This document shows, one piece after another, positions 59,205-64,000 of a stretch of DNA of 64,000 nucleotides; the stretch's first letter is position 1, and each line of letters starts with the position of its first letter. The stretch is from the NCBI GenBank assembly GCA_020726505.1, contig JAHLEZ010000017.1:1612001-1676000 (forward strand). The letters are read 5' to 3'. The notes beneath the pieces are model-generated. The model ran no database searches. It was not told where the DNA came from and saw nothing but the letters and a program-made list of their open reading frames with translations. This stretch comes from Leptodontidium sp. MPI-SDFR-AT-0119 (lineage: Eukaryota; Ascomycota; Leotiomycetes; Helotiales; Leptodontidiaceae). Made by a program: the position numbers and the translations under genes.

Positions 59205-62137
59205 TAGGAGAAGCGCGGGGCTATTTACCCAGTCAGGGATCGCTACATTCTCAAAACCCTCGTATTCTGAGTCGGTTGGAATCTCAAGTAGGTCGGTGGA
59301 ATCTCCATTTTGATAGCATGGGGAGGCTCGCGCTGAAGGCAAGCCAGTTGATTTGACACCATTTGCGGCTGTGCTGGCGGGTTTAGTAGGTGTGTTGTGT
59401 ACGGGTCCCACATAATGATCTAGGCTTGATGTGAAGTTAATTGGCAACTTTGAGTACTGCGCCATGTCTGTTAGATGGGCCGGTTTAGCTACATGCATGT
59501 GTTAGGCGTCTAGGATCGCTTTATGAAGTGATAGGTCAGGAACACTAGAACCTAGAGCGGATCTAACAATAAAGGGGCTTCTTCTGTCAGTAATGGTCTC
59601 TCTAATGCCCGGAAATCCTTACTCTACTACTCCGTTCAATTGATCTATAATGTCGTCGACCCAGCTGCCCTGTCCTGGAGACGCAATCTTCGAAAGACTG
59701 TGTTTCGAGCAGAAGTCGGGGTTTCTTAAAAGAGCAAGGAGCGCGTCGTGTCTCAGTGGGAGCTTCGAGCGTATAAACGAACTTTCTTTTCGCCGACCCT
59801 ACATAAAATTAGCACAATCGCAATTAAAAACGTTCATTAAAAAGCATACGTACAGAAATAAATGTAAAGTTGCTTCCGACAGAAAATCCATGGTTCGTCA
59901 TTTTCAAGATCTAAACAGACCCTGTGGATGACCCTACATGCGTCTAACATTTGTTTCTCGAACTCGGCGAACTTGAATTTCTTCTTCGCGATAATATTAA
60001 ACTATTTGCCGTTAGAAATTGTGTTAATTGAAAGGGAAAAGTTATGTGTACCTCATCCTGTCCATGTATATACCTGAGAACTAGCAAGAGAGAGAAATGT
60101 CGTATCTCGGCGATCTTCTCTTCAAATCCATGATTTTTGGCTTTCTCGTGCTCTTGTGTGCCATGGCAATCAAAATCTCATCTCGATCACTTGAACGACA
60201 TTCTTTGGCATGTTTAATATTCCCTTGTACTAACTGTATCAACTTACTATCATCTTTTGAAGGAATCCGCTGTGTGATCTCTTTCAGTTGGTTGTTTTAG
60301 TTGGGAGCCTAACGAGGTCATCGTCATTTAGTACTAATCTTGTCTCCCATTGGGAGTCACCTAGTATGACACCGTTAGGATCGAAAAGGACTTGACTTAA
60401 ATCTGGCCGCCCATAGTAAAAGTTGAGAGGGATGTGCGCACGAAAGTATTTTGTAAAGCTCCGTTCAATGATTTGCCTTAGCGTTAACGTAACGTCAATC
60501 ATTTCTCTAGAGCCCTTTAAAGTGGACTTTTTCGACTTGTTCGCCCTCCCAGGTAGAAGAGGATCTCTAGTGTCTTTCTCTTTCACAGATGTTTTCTTTT
60601 CGGGCTTTGAGATAACTGTGTTAGGAGGTAATTTATCTTCTCTGGACGTATCATTGTGAGTTCCAAGCGGCGAGCTCGACTGTGATGGCAAATCCATCGA
60701 AGGATCATTGGCCTCGCTTACTGCTACATCGGACTGCGATCGATCTATTCCGCCGGCTTGGGAACCTCTTTCGCGTTGTTGCGTCCCAAGTTCTGCCGAA
60801 GCGTCTTTTCGAAACTCCTCGCCGCTCTCTACACCACCTGAGAAATCTCCCGAGACGTTCACATATTGCAGCGCCGCTGGTATGGCAGCTTCCAAGGTGA
60901 AGTCTCGGAGGTCCTTCCTTAGTGAGAGTGTTACTCCTAATAACGTCATTTAGATGGCGGTATTGATTGCACTATGTAGTTCCTTTATCAGGCTTGGCCA
61001 TGAAGATGCTATATCTCTAGCGTCTGAAATAGAGATAGCATTCCCTCTTAGCAGAGATAGGGAGCTCGTGGTAGCATCCACAGAAACGTCATTTGTGACA
61101 ATCGGCCTGGTATGCTGTGCTATCTCGGCAATAAGCGTTTGTGGTTGCGTAAGCCCATTATTCTTAATGGGCGAAGCATCTGCATTTAGTGCTGGAGAGA
61201 TCGAATTAACAATCTCCATAGTAGCCCCCAAATCTCGCGGAGGTGCCGCGGTAATATTTCCCACGGTGGGATTGCATGCGTCTGGCATCGACGTGACACC
61301 ACAGCCTAGAACTATCGGAACCGCATGTGATTCACTGGAGATATAGCCTGCCGGAGACGGAGCAACTAGATTTGGTAAGAGGTCCAAGTTAGCTTCTCCT
61401 GTTACTGGTAGAGAGCTCCGAAGCGCAATGTCATTCATTTTGCCGTGGTGATTGACCGTTTGCGTACTGTCATTGGAAGTAACGGCCTCTCGAGAAGAAC
61501 CACATAGTTGCTGTGGTCCGTCGCCAGTTGTGAGCGGGTGGCCTTTAACCCCTTGCATGCCATCCGAATTCTCCTCGCGACTTATTTTATCTGACGTGGA
61601 AGCATGATTTCCCAATACGGTAGCGTTCTCTATCTGCACGTCATCCCTGAAACTGGTGGTCGATGGTGGCGGCTTGAATGTTGTACCTGCATTATTGGGT
61701 TCCGAATGAGAACTCAAGGAAGAATCGAGGTTTCCGTTGCGGCTAAGCATGGAAACATTTGTGTCTGCTGAAAGTCCCGATAGAACTTGGTAGGTGGTGA
61801 AATCAGACACGGAAACATCTACTTCCATAGATGTTGTATCACCCCACATCGGACTAGCCGACATTGATTCAACATTGAGGCGACTCTGTCCATGGGAAGC
61901 ATTATGAGTGGTCGATCTGGCGTAGTATCGGCATACTTTTGTCTCTGTAGAGTCAGGAGCTCCACTTCCCTATTCCCAATTAGCCTCATTTCTTTCGTCC
62001 GTGCATTACTACCTACTGATCGTTAAGAAGCTGCTAGTTGTCGTCTACTTGTTGTTTAAGGCGCTGGTTTTCCTTCCGGAGTCCTGCCATCTTGTCTTCA
62101 AGGCCCTTAATTGTGTTTGCCATGGCCGCCATCTTCT
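59166..62137 (-). pseudogene. Unrecognised multi-exon gene, low RIP, with premature stops
   Basis: Minus-strand pieces of ordinary composition. 62.11-62.02 kb: MAAMANTIKGLEDKMAGLRK and ENQRLKQQVDDN (coiled coil). 61864-60950: 304 codons, Ser/Thr-rich (SASPMWGDTTSMEVDVSVSD). One TAA at 60952-60950, then 60949-60284: MTLLGVTLSLRKDL...LRQIIERSFTKYFRAH. A frame change follows, then QLKEITQRIPSKDDSKLIQL. Likely introns include one ending TTTCTAACGGCAAATAG and one GTACGT...GCTAATTTTATGTAG; FAEFEKQMLDACRVIHRVCL lies between them. Then RNPDFCSKHSLSKIASPGQG, SWVDDIIDQLNGVVE and 59498-59166. The last residues (QSDRLKHDKNKI) and stop come from the transposon end. No domain recognised. Interrupted upstream by the LINE-B tail. 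Confidence 0.5.
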
Positions 62138-62138
62138 C

Positions 62139-62163
62139 TATTATTATTATTATTATTATTATT
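62139..62163 (-). repeat. (AAT)n 3' tail of LINE-B
   Basis: About eight AAT units (ATT on plus) at the junction with the neighbouring gene; simple-repeat 3' ends are typical of LINEs. Confidence 0.8.
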
Positions 62164-62357
62164 CCTTTTTACATGCTATGTGAGTCTATGACTATGCAGC
62201 ATGGCGGGATTTCTCCCTAGCTGTTTGAGCTGATTCTAATACAAAAGAAAGCTGTGATACAGGGTTGGGGGCTCTGTCTGATGTGTTCTAAGCGCTGGTG
62301 AGGGTCTTGCCCTATTTGTACAAAAGAAAGGTGTTTTAACAGTCTCTAGTCATGTGA

Positions 62358-64000
62358 CTAGTCGCCATCCTCCTCCTCCTCCTCCTCCTCCTCCTCCTCC
62401 TCCTCCTCCTCCTCCTCCTCCTCCTCCTCCTCCTCTACTTCTTCCCCCCTCCCCAGGTGCCACGCTCTCGTGGCTACCTTCGTGGTCTTTAGGAATTCAA
62501 CTGTGGCAGCGATTCCTTTCGTTGTATGCATGAGAATTCGTTGAGAGAGGGGCGTTTTGAGCCGTAAGGTGTCTCTTACGTACTTCCTGGCTAGACCCGT
62601 TTCTGGGCAGCTGAGTAGTAGGTGTTCAGCAGTCTCTTTCGCACCGCATCTGCACCTGTCGTTGGACGCATGGCCGAGCTTGTGGAGGTATGATTTGATG
62701 TAGCCGTGGCCGATTTTGAGCTGGTAGAAGGCGCTGGCAATCTCTCGCGGAGTACCGGGGGTTATTCTGAGCTTGCCTGATATGCTCCATGGGAAGATCT
62801 TGCGGTAGGAGTGTGAGTTGTTGTACAAAAGGCTACTTCTGCGGTCCGTAGCTATGGCTTGCTTCCATTCCGTTGATCTCATGCCTTTGATTTTCATCCC
62901 CAGCATGGCGAAGCTCGTGTCGTGTGAGTTTGGATGTTGGGAGGTGGCTAGCTTTGCCAGTTCGTCAGCTTTGTCGTTGCCGTTGATGTCTGCATGGCCT
63001 GGAACCCATTTCAGGTTGATTTTTGCGCCTTTTGCTGTCGCTTGTTTTGCTGCGCTAATAGCTCTGATTTGGCAGCTCTGGCCGGGGTTGTCGGACGGTG
63101 TTTTGAGCCGCCAGAGGCCGGCTTGGTTGTCTGAGTATATGTTGAAAGTGAGGCCTGGTTTGGCAGTTCTGTTTGCGTATTCAACGGCTTGCGTGACGCC
63201 TTCGAGCTCTCCGTTGTAAACCAGTTGATCTTTGCCTAGGTTGTGGGTTTTTTGATGTTGAATAAGTGTAGAAGGAGGTACGAGTACGACCAGTCCGACA
63301 CCTATTCCAGTAGTTGTTCTCTCGGTAGTCTGTGAAGCGTCGGTATATACAAATATATCCTTTGCGGGGTTGTTCAGGGTACGTTCCTCATGTACTTTGG
63401 CCTCTTCTTCCTTTGGGAGCTTGCTGATCTCTACGTTAAAGTAGGTTTGCCGCTTCCACGGAGGGAAGTGATGGTGGGAGAGTTTTTCCAAAGAGTTATT
63501 GTCGTACAGGTGCCGTATGGAATCATAGATGCGCTTAAGTTGTAAGGGCGCTTTTGTTTTCTCTCTAGGAGGGGGCTCTACCGGCGCTACAATCGCTTGT
63601 GTAGCTTTGTTGATTGGGTGGTCAGGTGACAGTTTGAGCATACGAAAGGCGTACATTCTGTTGCTATGGTTTAAGCGGATTTTGGGAGGTGGGGTAGCTG
63701 CTTCTACTTCCATTGGTAGTATTGGTGCTGTACGAAACACTCCTAGGATTTTCCTGATCGCCATGTTCTGCAGGCTTTGTAAGAGCTTGATGAATTGTTG
63801 TTGACCTCTCCACCAGATCACGGATCCGTAGTCTGCAATACTCGTAACGCATGCTGTATATAGTTGTCTCAGAGCGAAGGGAGTTAGGCCTTTGCCTATG
63901 TTAGCTAGTCTGGCCATCCTGTGGAATGCTCCTCTGGCTTTTGCTACTTTTGTTGCTACGTGGTGTTTAAAGGAGAGCGACGGGTCGAAGTATATGCCTA
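62358..64000 (-). CDS. LINE-B ORF2, C-terminal part: reverse transcriptase thumb, RNase H, CCHC-like end
   Basis: Open from the right edge (upstream codons read GIYFDPSLSFKHHVATKVAK) to TGA 62358-62360; the Met at 63917 is internal. RT end: MARLANIGKGLTPFALRQLY, ADYGSVIWWRGQQQ. RNase H with all catalytic residues: VYTDASQTT (D), YNGELEGV (E), IYSDNQAG (D), VPGHADINGNDKADELAK (H, D). A C-terminal zinc-binding stretch RCRCGAKETAEHLLLSCPET, then HLGRGEEV and a run of about 25 Glu before DGD. Both enzymatic parts look intact; whether the 5' half is intact cannot be seen. Confidence 0.93.
   Translation of the reverse strand, partial: GIYFDPSLSFKHHVATKVAKARGAFHRMARLANIGKGLTPFALRQLYTACVTSIADYGSVIWWRGQQQFIKLLQSLQNMAIRKILGVFRTAPILPMEVEAATPPPKIRLNHSNRMYAFRMLKLSPDHPINKATQAIVAPVEPPPREKTKAPLQLKRIYDSIRHLYDNNSLEKLSHHHFPPWKRQTYFNVEISKLPKEEEAKVHEERTLNNPAKDIFVYTDASQTTERTTTGIGVGLVVLVPPSTLIQHQKTHNLGKDQLVYNGELEGVTQAVEYANRTAKPGLTFNIYSDNQAGLWRLKTPSDNPGQSCQIRAISAAKQATAKGAKINLKWVPGHADINGNDKADELAKLATSQHPNSHDTSFAMLGMKIKGMRSTEWKQAIATDRRSSLLYNNSHSYRKIFPWSISGKLRITPGTPREIASAFYQLKIGHGYIKSYLHKLGHASNDRCRCGAKETAEHLLLSCPETGLARKYVRDTLRLKTPLSQRILMHTTKGIAATVEFLKTTKVATRAWHLGRGEEVEEEEEEEEEEEEEEEEEEEEEEDGD
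62366..62435 (-). repeat. (GAG)n microsatellite coding poly-Glu
   Basis: About 23 TCC/CTC units on plus, read as GAG/GAA Glu codons at the end of LINE-B ORF2, three residues before the stop. Confidence 0.9.

Larger units (their letters stand above)
62138..64000 (-). mobile_element. LINE-B: Tad-like non-LTR retrotransposon, 3' part, runs off the right edge
   Basis: ORF2 3' half plus about 190 bp of 3' UTR ending in an (AAT)n tail at 62139-62163 (as ATT on plus). Almost no RIP, long open frame: a recent or RIP-escaped copy of LINE-A's family. Inserted just upstream of the coiled-coil start of the neighbouring gene. Confidence 0.88.

Noticed and set aside
60954..61346. 130-codon plus-strand frame
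   Set aside because: Shadow of the 304-codon minus-strand frame 61864-60950.
62366..62435. Regular array that could be mistaken for CRISPR-like repeats
   Set aside because: Pure trinucleotide microsatellite without spacers, in a eukaryotic LINE.
62818..63219. 133-codon plus-strand frame
   Set aside because: Opposite the RNase H coding of LINE-B, whose catalytic residues are clear.

Overview
The window looks like a gene-poor, transposon-packed compartment of a filamentous ascomycete. The signs are short spliceosomal introns (44-75 nt), fungal allorecognition-type genes (NACHT and HET domains), Ty1/copia, Ty3/gypsy, Tad-like LINE and Tc1/mariner-like elements, and pervasive repeat-induced point mutation (RIP). 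RIP shows as CpA>TpA and TpG>TpA: TAG/TAA where Gln or Trp is expected, ATA for start ATG, TAT/TAC where Cys or His is expected. I cannot name the species.

Layout. 1-1842: NACHT (NLR-like) pseudogene on minus. 3419-11037: copia element E1, pol on minus. 11.2-12.3 kb: unrecognised degenerate gene. 12322-12759 plus 24280-26047: one HET-domain gene (HET1) split by a Tc1/mariner-like DNA transposon (12762-24277, TA target duplication), which is itself split by copia element E2 (14270-21408, duplication GGAAG). 26755-28546: second HET pseudogene. 28964-30279: gene of a fungal restriction-endonuclease-fold-like family. 31.8-33.9 kb: gypsy gag remnant E3. 33.9-50.2 kb: Tad-like LINE-A, split by gypsy element E4 (36199-48246, duplication GTAC) and ending at copia element E5 (50174-57599). 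57.6-59.2 kb: fragments. 59.2-62.1 kb: unrecognised intron-containing gene on minus with little RIP. 62.1-64.0 kb: 3' half of LINE-B, same family as LINE-A but almost untouched by RIP, running off the right edge.

The most notable observation is that all four LTR elements that have both LTRs carry an extra reading frame between the end of pol and the 3' LTR, antisense to pol. In E1 and E2 it is a three-exon gene whose frame stays open across introns and RIP stops. It has a cysteine/histidine cluster (CxxC-x3-H-x-C preceded by further cysteines) and a nearly identical C-terminal peptide (VALFC-x-RRGLGT...). E5 has a related cysteine cluster at the same place and orientation, and a further cluster lies at 57.6-57.9 kb. 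Gypsy E4 has an unrelated antisense spliced frame inside a 3.2-kb module bracketed by two identical 20-bp polypurine tracts. CA-rich leaders precede the frames. This reads as a recurrent antisense accessory gene of LTR elements, probably transcribed from or near the 3' LTR.

Almost every gene here is broken. LINE-B and the 59-62 kb gene are the best preserved; E4 is the least decayed LTR element.
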